From: Virgibacillus_P tibetensis
GTDB taxonomy: Bacteria > Bacillota > Bacilli > Bacillales > Amphibacillaceae
Direction of reading: 5' to 3'
Length of the DNA stretch: 64,000 nt
Assembly (NCBI RefSeq): GCF_036026595.1
Contig: NZ_JARZFX010000007.1
Span: forward strand, 92,819-156,818
Each line of letters begins with the position of its first letter. Positions within the stretch are counted from its first letter, which is position 1. Position numbers and translations under genes: made by a program. Positions 8,002 through 17,022 of this stretch are shown piece after piece. The notes under the pieces are model-generated. The model did not search any database. It had not been told where the DNA came from and saw only the letters and a list, made by a program, of their open reading frames with translations.

Positions 8002-8691
8002 TTGCGATATCATATTGGCGTTGTTGAGGACGATTCAAATATCCAAAATATTGTATCAGCCTATTTGAAAAAAGAAGGGTTTTACGTAACCGTCTTAGGA
8101 TCAGCTGAAGCTGCATGGAAGGTCTGGGAAACTAACCCTCCTGATATGTGGATTTTGGATATTATGCTTCCTGGAATGGATGGCTACGAATTTTGCCGGA
8201 AAATAAGAAACGAAAGCGAAGTACCTATTGTGATTATTTCAGCAAAGGATGAAGAGATTGATAAAATACTTGGATTAGAATTAGGTGGAGATGATTATTT
8301 AACGAAACCATTCAGTCCCAGGGAATTAGTCGCGCGTGTCAAACGATTGTTTAAACGTATAAATCAATCACCTGTTGCTGAAGAGGTCACTCAGGAAAAA
8401 ATAAAAGTAGATGATTTACTCATTTATAAAAATGACAGGCGTATCTTCTGGGATAACCGGGAGCAGGAAGTAACGACAAAGGAATTTGATATGTTGCTGA
8501 TCTTTGCGGAAAATGTTAATAGAGCCTTTTCACGGGAAGAATTATTAGTAAAGGTATGGGGAGATGATTATTTCGGAAGTGACCGGGCTGTGGATGATTT
8601 AGTTAAACGAATACGCAAAAAGTTTGCAACGCTTCCATTGGAAACGGTATGGGGCTATGGATATCGTTTGCGGAATGAAGAGGCTCACTAA
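8002..8691 (+). CDS. cssR: OmpR/PhoB-family response regulator, CssR-like
   Basis: A 229-residue regulator. The receiver domain holds the acidic pair EDD, the phospho-acceptor Asp in WILDIMLPGMDGYEF and the Lys in DDYLTKPFSPREL. The C-terminal winged helix ends in the motif KVWGDDYFGSDRAVDDLVKRIRKKF and ETVWGYGYRL. The stretch SAKDEEIDKILGLELGGDDY and this C-terminus closely resemble B. subtilis CssR, the secretion-stress regulator of htrA and htrB. It lies divergent to htrA and overlaps the kinase gene by one base (TAATG). AAGGTGA (7990-7996) points to the TTG at 8002; a GTG at 7993 overlaps the ribosome binding site. Confidence 0.8.
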   Translation: MRYHIGVVEDDSNIQNIVSAYLKKEGFYVTVLGSAEAAWKVWETNPPDMWILDIMLPGMDGYEFCRKIRNESEVPIVIISAKDEEIDKILGLELGGDDYLTKPFSPRELVARVKRLFKRINQSPVAEEVTQEKIKVDDLLIYKNDRRIFWDNREQEVTTKEFDMLLIFAENVNRAFSREELLVKVWGDDYFGSDRAVDDLVKRIRKKFATLPLETVWGYGYRLRNEEAH

Positions 8692-10022
8692 TGAAACTCC
8701 AATATCAGTTAAACGCAGCGTTTACAACCCTGCTTCTTGTCATCATGACTGTTACTGGTTATGTTATTTATTCATTAATATTAGACTTGTTGATTCAGGA
8801 TGAACAAAGGCAGCTGAAACAAAAAGGTGAAATTCTAGTAGATGTTTTAAATGAACGATATGGTACGAGGCAGGATATTCAGCAATATAGTGATTTTCTG
8901 CAAGATCAGGATTTACAGTTATTTCTTTATGACAGAAATCAGAATGCAGTATTTTATTCAACTATGTCAAGTCGGGTTACTGCTGGTTTTTTTCAAGCTA
9001 ATAATTTTGAAGATACGAGTGAAATGCTGTGGGAATACGGAAATGATAAATATGTAACATCAAGGATAGTAGTTTATCCGGAAGCAACTGGGCTTGAACT
9101 GATCCTACTGACACCGATGAATGATTTGCAGGTAGTACAACAAAATTTTATATTCCGTTTGTTTATTGTATTTCTTATCGGAGCAGCTGCGGCAGTGTTA
9201 CTTAGTTATTTTTTAACAAATAAATTAGTAACTCCTTTATCACAACTAAAACAACAATTAAAAAAGATTGAAAAAAGACAGTTTGATGAAGTTGAACGAA
9301 TTCAAGCAACTGGAGAGATTAAGGAGGTCGAACAAAGCATTTTTGAAATGTCTGAGGAATTACAAAGGTATATGAAGTCACAGCAGACATTCTTTCAAAA
9401 TGCCAGTCATGAATTGAAAACACCTCTTATGACAATTCAGGGTTATGCTGAAGGTATCCGGGATAAAATTTTTGATGAAAAGGATGAAGAAAAGGGATTA
9501 GAGGTAATGGTAACCGAGGTAAATCGTTTGAAAGCGATTATTAATGAGATGATTCTCCTGGCTAAGCTTGATAGTGAACCTGATGTCTATGACCCTAAGA
9601 AGATTGATGCATCTGAATTGATTAATCAGGTTATTGACCGGACGATGCCTTTAGTCAATGAGAAAGAAATTCTAATCAAGCAGGATGTAGATGATGATAT
9701 TACATTATTTGCCGACGAAGAAAAATTATTGCGAGCTTTATTGAATTTAACATTTAATGCGATTCGTCATGCCAAAAGTCAGGTAGGTATTCATGTTTAT
9801 AAAAAGAACCGGGCGGTTATAATTACAGTTGAAGATGATGGGGAAGGAATAGCCGACAATTTAATTCCACATATTTTCCACCGGTTTGTAAAAGGTAAGA
9901 ATGGGGAAACTGGTCTAGGACTGGCTATCGCACGTGCCATTGTAGAACAATCAGGCGGAGAAATTAATGTAGGTGAATCTGGGCTTGGAGGAGCAAAATT
10001 TGAGGTTATTTTTCATTTGTAG
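8691..10022 (+). CDS. cssS: Membrane sensor histidine kinase, CssS-like
   Basis: A 443-residue kinase. Two membrane segments (about residues 11-32 and 154-176) frame an extracellular sensor of about 120 residues; then come a HAMP linker, the dimerisation domain with the phospho-accepting His in NASHELKTPLMTIQGYAEGI (near 239), the N box NLTFNAIRHA, the G1 box VEDDGEGIADN and the G2 box GETGLGLAIARA. Partner of the regulator just upstream. By linkage to htrA and by the regulator's likeness to CssR this should be the secretion-stress sensor, reacting to misfolded exported proteins. The sensor domain itself is divergent, so the name is less sure than for the regulator. Confidence 0.75.
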   Translation: MKLQYQLNAAFTTLLLVIMTVTGYVIYSLILDLLIQDEQRQLKQKGEILVDVLNERYGTRQDIQQYSDFLQDQDLQLFLYDRNQNAVFYSTMSSRVTAGFFQANNFEDTSEMLWEYGNDKYVTSRIVVYPEATGLELILLTPMNDLQVVQQNFIFRLFIVFLIGAAAAVLLSYFLTNKLVTPLSQLKQQLKKIEKRQFDEVERIQATGEIKEVEQSIFEMSEELQRYMKSQQTFFQNASHELKTPLMTIQGYAEGIRDKIFDEKDEEKGLEVMVTEVNRLKAIINEMILLAKLDSEPDVYDPKKIDASELINQVIDRTMPLVNEKEILIKQDVDDDITLFADEEKLLRALLNLTFNAIRHAKSQVGIHVYKKNRAVIITVEDDGEGIADNLIPHIFHRFVKGKNGETGLGLAIARAIVEQSGGEINVGESGLGGAKFEVIFHL

Positions 10023-10062
10023 TGTTTTTTTTGCAAAAAATTCTAAATAACAAGGGATTTTA

Positions 10063-10071
10063 TGATATAAT
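10063..10071 (+). promoter_or_regulatory. Candidate extended -10 promoter of typA
   Basis: TGATATAAT (10063-10071) is an extended -10 (TGn TATAAT) without a clear -35 element, 46 bases before the typA start codon. Confidence 0.45.
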
Positions 10072-10116
10072 TATATGGTTTGAAACATCCCGTAATTATA
10101 GAGGAGCGTACTTTTT

Positions 10117-11943
10117 ATGCATTTAAGAGAAGATATTCGTAACATTGCTATCATTGCCCACGTTGACCACGGTAAAACGACACTGGTGGATCAGCTGTTA
10201 AAATATTCAGGAACTTTTCATGAACATGAACAAGTGAATGAGCGAGCTATGGACTCTAACGATATTGAAAGAGAACGTGGTATAACAATTTTGGCAAAAA
10301 ATACAGCAATTAAATATAATGATACTGCTATCAATATTTTGGATACACCTGGTCACGCAGACTTCGGTGGCGAAGTGGAACGAATTATGAAAATGGTTGA
10401 TGGTGTAGCTTTAGTTGTTGATGCCTATGAAGGGACTATGCCCCAAACACGCTTCGTGTTGAAGAAAGCGTTAGAGCAAAAACTGACACCAATCGTTGTT
10501 TTGAATAAAATAGACCGTCCGAACGCTAGACCAACAGAGGTTATTGACGAGGTTCTTGATCTATTTATTGAGCTTGGCGCTGATGATGAACAATTGGAAT
10601 TCCCTGTTGTTTACGCATCTGCACTAAATGGTACGTCAGGATTAGAGCCGGATGACCAGAAAGAAACGATGGATCCTATCTTTACAACTATCTTAGAACA
10701 TATTCCTGCACCAGCAAATACAGAAGACGAGCCGTTACAATTCCAAGTCACCTTGCTTGATTATAACGACTATGTTGGACGTATAGGAGTTGGGCGAGTG
10801 TTCAGGGGTAAGATTAGTTTAGGACAACAGGTCGTTGTGATGAAGGAAGACGGTACGAAAAAACCATTCCGTATCAGCAAATTATTTGGTTTTACAGGAT
10901 TAAAACGAATCGAAATTGAAGAGGCGATCTCAGGGGATATCGTAGCCCTTGCTGGAATGGAAGATATAAACATAGGTGAGACGATTTGTCCGCCAAGTCA
11001 TCCAGAAGCATTGCCGTTGTTGCGAATTGATGAACCAACCCTGCAAATGACATTTGTAGTTAATAACAGTCCTTTTGCTGGGCGTGAGGGTAAATACGTT
11101 ACCTCACGAAGAATTGAAGAACGCTTATTGAAGCAACTGGAGACAGATGTTAGTTTACGGGTAGAACCAACTGATTCACCAGATGCTTGGACTGTATCAG
11201 GACGGGGTGAGTTACACCTGTCGATTTTGATTGAAAACATGCGCAGAGAAGGCTTTGAACTACAGCTCTCCAAGCCACAGGTTATTGTCAAGGAGATTGA
11301 TGGTGTAAGATGTGAGCCTGTCGAACGTGTACAAGTAGATGTACCTGAAGAATATCAAGGGGCTGTTATGGAGTCACTTGGAGCGCGAAAAGGCGAAATG
11401 CAGGACATGGTCAACCATGGTAATGGACAGGTCCGATTGGAGTTTAAGGTGCCATCTCGCGGCTTAATTGGTTATTCTACGGAATTTATGTCACAGACAC
11501 GTGGTTATGGAATTATTAATCATACCTTCGAAGCCTATGAACCAATTATTAAAGGTCAGGTTGGTGGAAGACGTGAGGGTGTTCTTGTTGGATTGGAAAA
11601 TGGCAAAGCATCAACATATGGCATAATGCAATTGGAAGACCGTGGAACTATTTTTGTAGAACCTGGTACCGAAATTTATGCCGGAATGATTGTTGGTGAA
11701 CATAACCGTGAGAATGATCTAACTGTTAATATCACGAAAGAAAAACATTTAACGAATGTTCGTTCGGCGAATAAAGACCAAACTTCTACAATTAGAAAAA
11801 CCCGAGAAATGTCTTTGGAAGAAGCAATTGAATATCTTGCTGATGATGAATATTGCGAAGTAACACCAGAGTCCATTCGTTTGCGTAAGAAGATTTTAAA
11901 CAAAAACGAGCGGGAAAAGGCATCAAAGAAATCAAGTGTATAA
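10117..11943 (+). CDS. typA: Translational GTPase TypA/BipA
   Basis: A 608-residue ribosome-associated GTPase of the EF-G/LepA class that helps 50S subunit assembly and growth in cold or stress. G domain motifs: AHVDHGKTT (G1, about 15-23), RGITI (G2), DTPGHADFGGE (G3), NKIDRP (G4) and SAL (G5). Domains II and III and the C-terminal region typical of TypA (RGLIGYSTEFMSQTRGYGIINHTF) follow. Length fits B. subtilis TypA (YlaG). GAGGAG precedes the ATG. Single-gene unit with its own terminator. Confidence 0.97.
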   Translation: MHLREDIRNIAIIAHVDHGKTTLVDQLLKYSGTFHEHEQVNERAMDSNDIERERGITILAKNTAIKYNDTAINILDTPGHADFGGEVERIMKMVDGVALVVDAYEGTMPQTRFVLKKALEQKLTPIVVLNKIDRPNARPTEVIDEVLDLFIELGADDEQLEFPVVYASALNGTSGLEPDDQKETMDPIFTTILEHIPAPANTEDEPLQFQVTLLDYNDYVGRIGVGRVFRGKISLGQQVVVMKEDGTKKPFRISKLFGFTGLKRIEIEEAISGDIVALAGMEDINIGETICPPSHPEALPLLRIDEPTLQMTFVVNNSPFAGREGKYVTSRRIEERLLKQLETDVSLRVEPTDSPDAWTVSGRGELHLSILIENMRREGFELQLSKPQVIVKEIDGVRCEPVERVQVDVPEEYQGAVMESLGARKGEMQDMVNHGNGQVRLEFKVPSRGLIGYSTEFMSQTRGYGIINHTFEAYEPIIKGQVGGRREGVLVGLENGKASTYGIMQLEDRGTIFVEPGTEIYAGMIVGEHNRENDLTVNITKEKHLTNVRSANKDQTSTIRKTREMSLEEAIEYLADDEYCEVTPESIRLRKKILNKNEREKASKKSSV

Positions 11944-11956
11944 CAACAGTATAGAG

Positions 11957-11991
11957 ACCGGTAGGAGCCTTTAGGCATCTGCCGGTTTTTT
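11957..11991 (+). terminator. Terminator of typA
   Basis: Stem ACCGGTAG / CTGCCGGT with an inner GCC-TTTA-GGC hairpin, followed by six Ts. Confidence 0.9.
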
Positions 11992-12154
11992 GCTTTTTAA
12001 GAGGGACTAATTTGTAATCTGTAAAAATTAAAGGAGTAGGTGTAGAAAATTCGTGGTATACAGATAAAAACACGTCATCAGTAAAGGATAAGCTAGTCTC
12101 CATTCTTTGTGCTTTCTATGAATCATATATACACTAAAAGCAAAATAAACTACT

Positions 12155-13270
12155 GTGAGGTGTTCTGCTATTCGATATTTTTTCTTTATTGTATCAGCCG
12201 TAGTTGTATTAACTGCATGTGAAAATTCAGATCAGCCAACAGAACGAGATACTCATCAGGGGGAACAAAAAAATAAAAATCCGGAGCAAGATGCGGCGGA
12301 TACAGACCGAAAAGTCATCGCTGAAAACCTTCAGGAACCATGGGCAATAGCGATCCTTGACGACGAGATTCATGTTAGTGAGCGAAATGGGGCAATTGTT
12401 ACAATTTCTGATGGCGATTATTCGAGAAAATCAGTACAGTTTGACAAAAATCTTGCTGAACAACCAGAGGCTGGACTTTTAGGTATTGCCTTCTCCGATG
12501 ACTACCCGGAAACAAATGAAGCAATCGCTTATTATTCCTATCAGAATGGCGACGACTATTTTCAACGGGTTGTAAGAATTGAAGAATCAAGTGAGCAGTG
12601 GGTGGAGACGGATGTATTACTGGATAGAATTCCTGGTGGACAATTTCATCAGGGGGGCAGAATTGAAATTGGCCCTGATCATAAGCTCTATATAACAACA
12701 GGTGATGCTGCTAATCCCGAATTATCACAAGACTTGAATAGTCTAGCCGGTAAAATACTTCGCATGAACTTGGATGGCTCTATTCCGGAAGATAATCCAT
12801 TCGATAACTCTTTCGTTTATTCTTATGGCCACCGTAATCCTCAAGGACTTGCCTGGGGGCCAAATGGAGAATTTTATGCTACAGAGCATGGAGCAGAAGC
12901 TCATGATGAAATCAACCGTGTAGAAGCAGGTGGTAACTATGGATGGCCGGCTATCGAAGGAGATGAAACAGGAGAGGGAATGGAACCTCCTGTTATTCAT
13001 TCGGGGAATGAAACTTGGGCACCATCTGGTATGACTTATTTCAATGGTAATTTTTATTTTGCTGCTCTAAGAGGAGAAGCATTGAGAAAATTCGACCCGA
13101 TGAATAAAAGTGAGGAACTAATTGTCTCAGATGTAGGGCGTGTTCGTGATGCGTTAGCTACTGATGATGGAATATATATTATTACGAATAATACAGACGG
13201 GCGTGGCACTCCCTCTGAAAATGATGATCAATTACTGTTCATACCTATTCCAAAAAGCCAATTACATTAA
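12155..13270 (+). CDS. Lipoprotein PQQ-dependent-type sugar dehydrogenase (GSDH family)
   Basis: An exported, lipid-anchored six-bladed beta-propeller of the glucose/sorbosone dehydrogenase family. The lipobox is LTAC, about 25 residues from the GTG start; a charged Asn/Glu-rich linker follows. Family landmarks are HQGGRIEIGPDHKLYITTGD, GHRNPQGLAW and EHGAEAHDEINRVEAGGNYG, which supply the catalytic His/Arg and the cofactor and calcium sites. Whether it uses PQQ is unproven for Bacilli homologues. The GTG at 12155 has no ribosome binding site; GAGGTG (12157-12162) instead lies 7 bases before an ATT codon at 12170, from which a compact signal peptide could be read (see findings). Single gene, followed by the trehalose operon. 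Confidence 0.85.
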   Translation: MRCSAIRYFFFIVSAVVVLTACENSDQPTERDTHQGEQKNKNPEQDAADTDRKVIAENLQEPWAIAILDDEIHVSERNGAIVTISDGDYSRKSVQFDKNLAEQPEAGLLGIAFSDDYPETNEAIAYYSYQNGDDYFQRVVRIEESSEQWVETDVLLDRIPGGQFHQGGRIEIGPDHKLYITTGDAANPELSQDLNSLAGKILRMNLDGSIPEDNPFDNSFVYSYGHRNPQGLAWGPNGEFYATEHGAEAHDEINRVEAGGNYGWPAIEGDETGEGMEPPVIHSGNETWAPSGMTYFNGNFYFAALRGEALRKFDPMNKSEELIVSDVGRVRDALATDDGIYIITNNTDGRGTPSENDDQLLFIPIPKSQLH

Positions 13271-13304
13271 AGAGTGAAGTAGAGATTAAATTTACTGTAA
13301 GCCC

Positions 13305-13333
13305 TTGTATAACTTGTATATACAAGTTATACT
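13305..13333 (+). promoter_or_regulatory. Sigma-A promoter of the trehalose operon
   Basis: TTGTAT (13305-13310), 17-base spacer, TATACT (13328-13333). The spacer is almost filled by the TreR palindrome, a layout that suits steric repression. Confidence 0.75.
13309..13330. promoter_or_regulatory. TreR operator 1 (22-bp perfect palindrome)
   Basis: Half site ATAACTTGTAT repeated in inverted order with no mismatch over 22 bases. The core ACTTGTATATACAAGT matches the operator type known for TreR of B. subtilis (TTGTATATACAA). It sits between -35 and -10 of the treP promoter. Confidence 0.85.
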
Positions 13334-13343
13334 ACTAATTAAT

Positions 13344-13359
13344 ACATGTATATACAAGT
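13344..13359. promoter_or_regulatory. TreR operator 2
   Basis: ACATGTATATACAAGT, one mismatch from a perfect palindrome of the same core, about 33 bases downstream of operator 1 and thus just behind the transcription start. Confidence 0.75.
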
Positions 13360-13386
13360 AAGGTAAGTATACAAGGAGGTTATGCA

Positions 13387-15318
13387 TTGAATAGCAAACC
13401 AGAAGTAATTTACTCCCCACTAAGTGGAAGTGTTATACAACTTGAGAATGTGCCAGATCCTACCTTTTCACAAAAACTGATGGGAGACGGTTTAGCAATA
13501 GAACCCAGTGACGGAAGTGTACTGGCCCCGATAGATGGCGAAGTTGTACAACTATTCCCGACGAAACATGCGATCGGCCTTCAAAGCAAATCTGGGATTG
13601 AAGTATTGATTCATATTGGACTGGAAACAGTATCTTTGGACGGCGAGGGTTTCGAAGCGCATGTAAAGCAAGGGGATAAAGTTAGAGTTGGAGATCCCTT
13701 AGTTACATTCGACCTGGAATATATAAAAGAAAAAGCAGCTAGTCACATTACTCCAATAATCATTACGAATGGAGCAGATTTCGATTCCTTTGAGATAGTA
13801 CGTGATGATCATGTGACTGCAGGAGAATCTACGCTTTTCCAAGTGAAAATGAAAGATAAAGATGAATCTGCAAAACAATCAGGAAAGGTAAAAAAGGAAA
13901 ACTCTATGCAGTATGGGAAGGAAGCAGAAGAAATTGTGGCAGCAGTTGGTGGTATCGATAACATCAATGCAGCAACACATTGTGTAACAAGATTACGCTT
14001 TGCCCTCGATGATGATGACCAAGTAGATCGTGACGTTCTCGATAATATGGATATTGTTAAAGGAACATTTACAACAAACGGGCAATTTCAAGTAGTTATC
14101 GGACAAGGAACTGTTGATAAAGTGTACGCTGCGATGGTTGAAGAAACAGGGGTTGGTGAAGCTTCTAAAGAAGAAGTAAAAGCCGCCAGTGGTAAGAAAC
14201 AAAACCCATTGCAGCGGGCGATCAAAGTTCTTGCTGATATATTTATTCCAATTCTCCCAGCAATTGTAACAGCAGGTCTGTTGATGGGGATTAATAATAT
14301 TCTGGCCAACCCTGGTATCTTTGGTAGAAATGCACCATCGGTTATTGAGATGTATCCACAGTGGGCTGGCTTAGCTGACATGATAAACATCATCGCGAAT
14401 ACAGCCTTCGTATTTTTGCCAGCTTTAATCGGCTGGTCTGCAGTGAAACGGTTTGGTGGAAATGAATTACTCGGGATTGTTCTCGGTCTGATTTTAGTTC
14501 ACCCGGATTTACTAAATGCCTGGGCATATGGTGACGCATTAGAAGAAGGCGGAATCCCTACCTGGAATCTGTTTGGAATGGAAATTGATAAGATTGGCTA
14601 CCAAGGCCAAGTTCTACCAGTTTTATTTGCGTCATGGTTATTAGCAAAAATAGAAATTTTTCTAAGAAAACGTGTAATGGATTCACTTCAGTTATTAATT
14701 GTTGCCCCAGTTGCACTATTAGTAACCGGCTTTCTTACATTCCTTATTATCGGACCAGTAACATTTGTAATTGGTAATTGGGTAACAGATGGATTAGTTG
14801 CAGTATTTGATCAATTTGCTATTCTTGGTGGTCTTGTTTATGGAGCGCTTTATGCACCGTTGGTTATTACTGGGATGCACCATACATTCTTGGCAGTAGA
14901 CCTCCAATTAATTGGAAGTACGGATACAACATTCTTATGGCCAATTCTTGCACTATCAAATATTGCTCAAGGAGCTGCGGCCTTTGCCATGATGAAAGTA
15001 GCAAAAGACGAAAAGTTAAAAGGTCTGGCTGGAACTTCAGGTATATCTGCATGGTTGGGCATAACCGAACCCGCTATGTTTGGAGTTAATTTAAGATTTA
15101 AATATCCATTTGTTGCTGCGGTAATAGGTTCATCCATTGCGGGTGCATTTATTACAATGCAAAATGTATTAGCTACTTCTATTGGCGTAGGAGGAGTACC
15201 AGGTATTCTTTCCATTGTTCCAGAAAGTTGGATTTCATTTGGAATTGGGATGATTATCGTTATAGTAGTACCATTTGTCATTACGTATATTATCGCTAAA
15301 CGTAAACTCAGGAACTAA
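13387..15318 (+). CDS. treP: Trehalose PTS permease with fused EIIA, EIIB and EIIC domains
   Basis: Imports trehalose and phosphorylates it to trehalose-6-phosphate at the membrane. The 643 residues run in the order EIIA (about 1-150, phospho-His76 in EVLIHIGLET), EIIB (about 175-255, phospho-Cys199 in NAATHCVTRLRF) and EIIC (about 270-640, around ten hydrophobic segments, with ITGMHHTF and GISAWLGITEPAMFGVN). B. subtilis TreP is about 470 residues and has only EIIB and EIIC, using an EIIA from elsewhere; here the permease carries its own. The substrate is given by the neighbours treA and treR. The TTG start at 13387 follows AAGGAGGT; an ATG at 13382 opens only a two-codon frame. Confidence 0.9.
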   Translation: MNSKPEVIYSPLSGSVIQLENVPDPTFSQKLMGDGLAIEPSDGSVLAPIDGEVVQLFPTKHAIGLQSKSGIEVLIHIGLETVSLDGEGFEAHVKQGDKVRVGDPLVTFDLEYIKEKAASHITPIIITNGADFDSFEIVRDDHVTAGESTLFQVKMKDKDESAKQSGKVKKENSMQYGKEAEEIVAAVGGIDNINAATHCVTRLRFALDDDDQVDRDVLDNMDIVKGTFTTNGQFQVVIGQGTVDKVYAAMVEETGVGEASKEEVKAASGKKQNPLQRAIKVLADIFIPILPAIVTAGLLMGINNILANPGIFGRNAPSVIEMYPQWAGLADMINIIANTAFVFLPALIGWSAVKRFGGNELLGIVLGLILVHPDLLNAWAYGDALEEGGIPTWNLFGMEIDKIGYQGQVLPVLFASWLLAKIEIFLRKRVMDSLQLLIVAPVALLVTGFLTFLIIGPVTFVIGNWVTDGLVAVFDQFAILGGLVYGALYAPLVITGMHHTFLAVDLQLIGSTDTTFLWPILALSNIAQGAAAFAMMKVAKDEKLKGLAGTSGISAWLGITEPAMFGVNLRFKYPFVAAVIGSSIAGAFITMQNVLATSIGVGGVPGILSIVPESWISFGIGMIIVIVVPFVITYIIAKRKLRN

Positions 15319-15348
15319 TTAATACAACTAGAATATAGAGGTGAGGCA

Positions 15349-17010
15349 ATGAGCGAATCGTGGTGGAAGAGGGCAACTGTTTATCAAATTTACCCGAAAA
15401 GCTTCAACGATACAACAGGTAATGGAATAGGTGATATTCAGGGCATAATTCAGAAATTGGATTACATCAAAAAATTAGGTATCGACGTCATTTGGCTGAC
15501 ACCCGTTTATCAGTCTCCGCAAAAAGATAATGGGTATGATATTAGCGATTATTATACCATTGAACCGATGTATGGAACGATGGATGATTTCGAACAGTTA
15601 TTGGATGAAACACATGAACGTGGTATGAAATTAATTATGGACCTTGTTATAAACCATACGTCAACAGAGCATGAGTGGTTCAAGAAAGCAGTGACCTCTA
15701 AAGATAATGAATACCGTGATTACTATATATGGAAGGACGCTGTTAATGGGGCAGAGCCAACTAACTGGCAATCCAAATTTGGTGGTTCAGCGTGGCAATT
15801 TGATGAAAAGACTGAACAATATTATCTGCATTTATTTGACCGGACGCAAGCAGATTTAAATTGGGAAAATGAACAACTTCGAGAAAAATTGTACGACATG
15901 ATACGCTTCTGGGCAAAGAAAGGAATTGACGGTTTTCGCTTGGACGTTATAAATTTAATTTCCAAGGATCAGCGTTTTCCTAATGATGAGCATGGAGATG
16001 GTCGGAGGTTTTACACAGACGGTCCACGCGTTCATGAATTTTTACATGAAATGAACCAAGCAGTCCTTACGCCATACAACATGATGACTGTTGGTGAAAT
16101 GTCTTCTACCACACTAGAAAATTGTATATTATACACAAGGCCAGATCGTCAGGAGCTTGATATGACATTTCAGTTTCACCATTTAAAAGTAGACTATCCA
16201 AATGGTGAAAAATGGACCAAGGCACCATTTGACTTTTTGGAGTTGAAGAAAATTTTATCCCATTGGCAGTCAGGAATGCATGAGGGGAAGGGTTGGAATG
16301 CTCTGTTCTGGTGCAATCATGACCAACCACGCGCAGTTTCCAGGTTTGGCAATGAGAGAAAGTATCATGTAAAGTCAGCAAAAATGCTTGCAACAACATT
16401 GCATATGATGAACGGAACACCTTATATCTATCAGGGAGAAGAAATTGGGATGACTAACCCCAATTTCACATCAATCCATGAATATCGTGATGTGGAGTCA
16501 CTTAACGCATATGAAAATCTTCGTCTGGAAGGTAAATCTGAACAGGAAATTATAGAAATCCTGCAACAGAAATCCCGTGATAATGCCAGAACGCCTATGC
16601 AGTGGTCTGCTGATAAAAACGGTGGTTTTACACGTGCTGATGAACCGTGGATACCAGTATCAACTAATTACCCCGAAATTAATGTTAAAAAGTCTTTAGA
16701 GGAACCGAACTCTGTCTTCAGCCATTACCAGCAGTTGATTTCATTACGTAAGAAGTATGATATTATTACCTATGGGGACTTTCAACTGCTTTATAAGGAT
16801 AATCCACAACTATTTGCATATACACGCAAGTGGGAGGAAGAGACTTTAGTAGTCGTAAATAACTTCTATACAGAAGAAGTTACAGTACATCTCCCTATAG
16901 ATAAGGCTGAACGTGCAGAAATTCTGCTTTCAAACTATGAAGACTCTGGATTAGAACTGAAAAGCTTAACGTTAAGACCCTATGAGTCTGTTGTGTATTA
17001 TGTGAGATAA
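15349..17010 (+). CDS. treA: Phospho-alpha-(1,1)-glucosidase (trehalose-6-phosphate hydrolase)
   Basis: Cytoplasmic GH13 enzyme that splits trehalose-6-phosphate into glucose and glucose-6-phosphate. The 553 residues form a (beta/alpha)8 barrel with DLVINHTS (about 98-105), the nucleophile Asp199 in GFRLDVINL, the acid/base Glu250 in MMTVGEMS and the transition-state stabiliser in WCNHDQPR (near 324), plus a C-terminal beta domain. Length agrees with B. subtilis TreA (561). It is the second gene of the treP-treA-treR operon, 30 bases after treP, with GAGGTG ahead of the ATG. Confidence 0.95.
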   Translation: MSESWWKRATVYQIYPKSFNDTTGNGIGDIQGIIQKLDYIKKLGIDVIWLTPVYQSPQKDNGYDISDYYTIEPMYGTMDDFEQLLDETHERGMKLIMDLVINHTSTEHEWFKKAVTSKDNEYRDYYIWKDAVNGAEPTNWQSKFGGSAWQFDEKTEQYYLHLFDRTQADLNWENEQLREKLYDMIRFWAKKGIDGFRLDVINLISKDQRFPNDEHGDGRRFYTDGPRVHEFLHEMNQAVLTPYNMMTVGEMSSTTLENCILYTRPDRQELDMTFQFHHLKVDYPNGEKWTKAPFDFLELKKILSHWQSGMHEGKGWNALFWCNHDQPRAVSRFGNERKYHVKSAKMLATTLHMMNGTPYIYQGEEIGMTNPNFTSIHEYRDVESLNAYENLRLEGKSEQEIIEILQQKSRDNARTPMQWSADKNGGFTRADEPWIPVSTNYPEINVKKSLEEPNSVFSHYQQLISLRKKYDIITYGDFQLLYKDNPQLFAYTRKWEEETLVVVNNFYTEEVTVHLPIDKAERAEILLSNYEDSGLELKSLTLRPYESVVYYVR

Positions 17011-17022
17011 TGAGGTATGAGT

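Noticed and set aside
13296..13309. Possible CcpA cre site before treP
   Set aside because: Three mismatches to the cre consensus, including the central CG; too weak to list.
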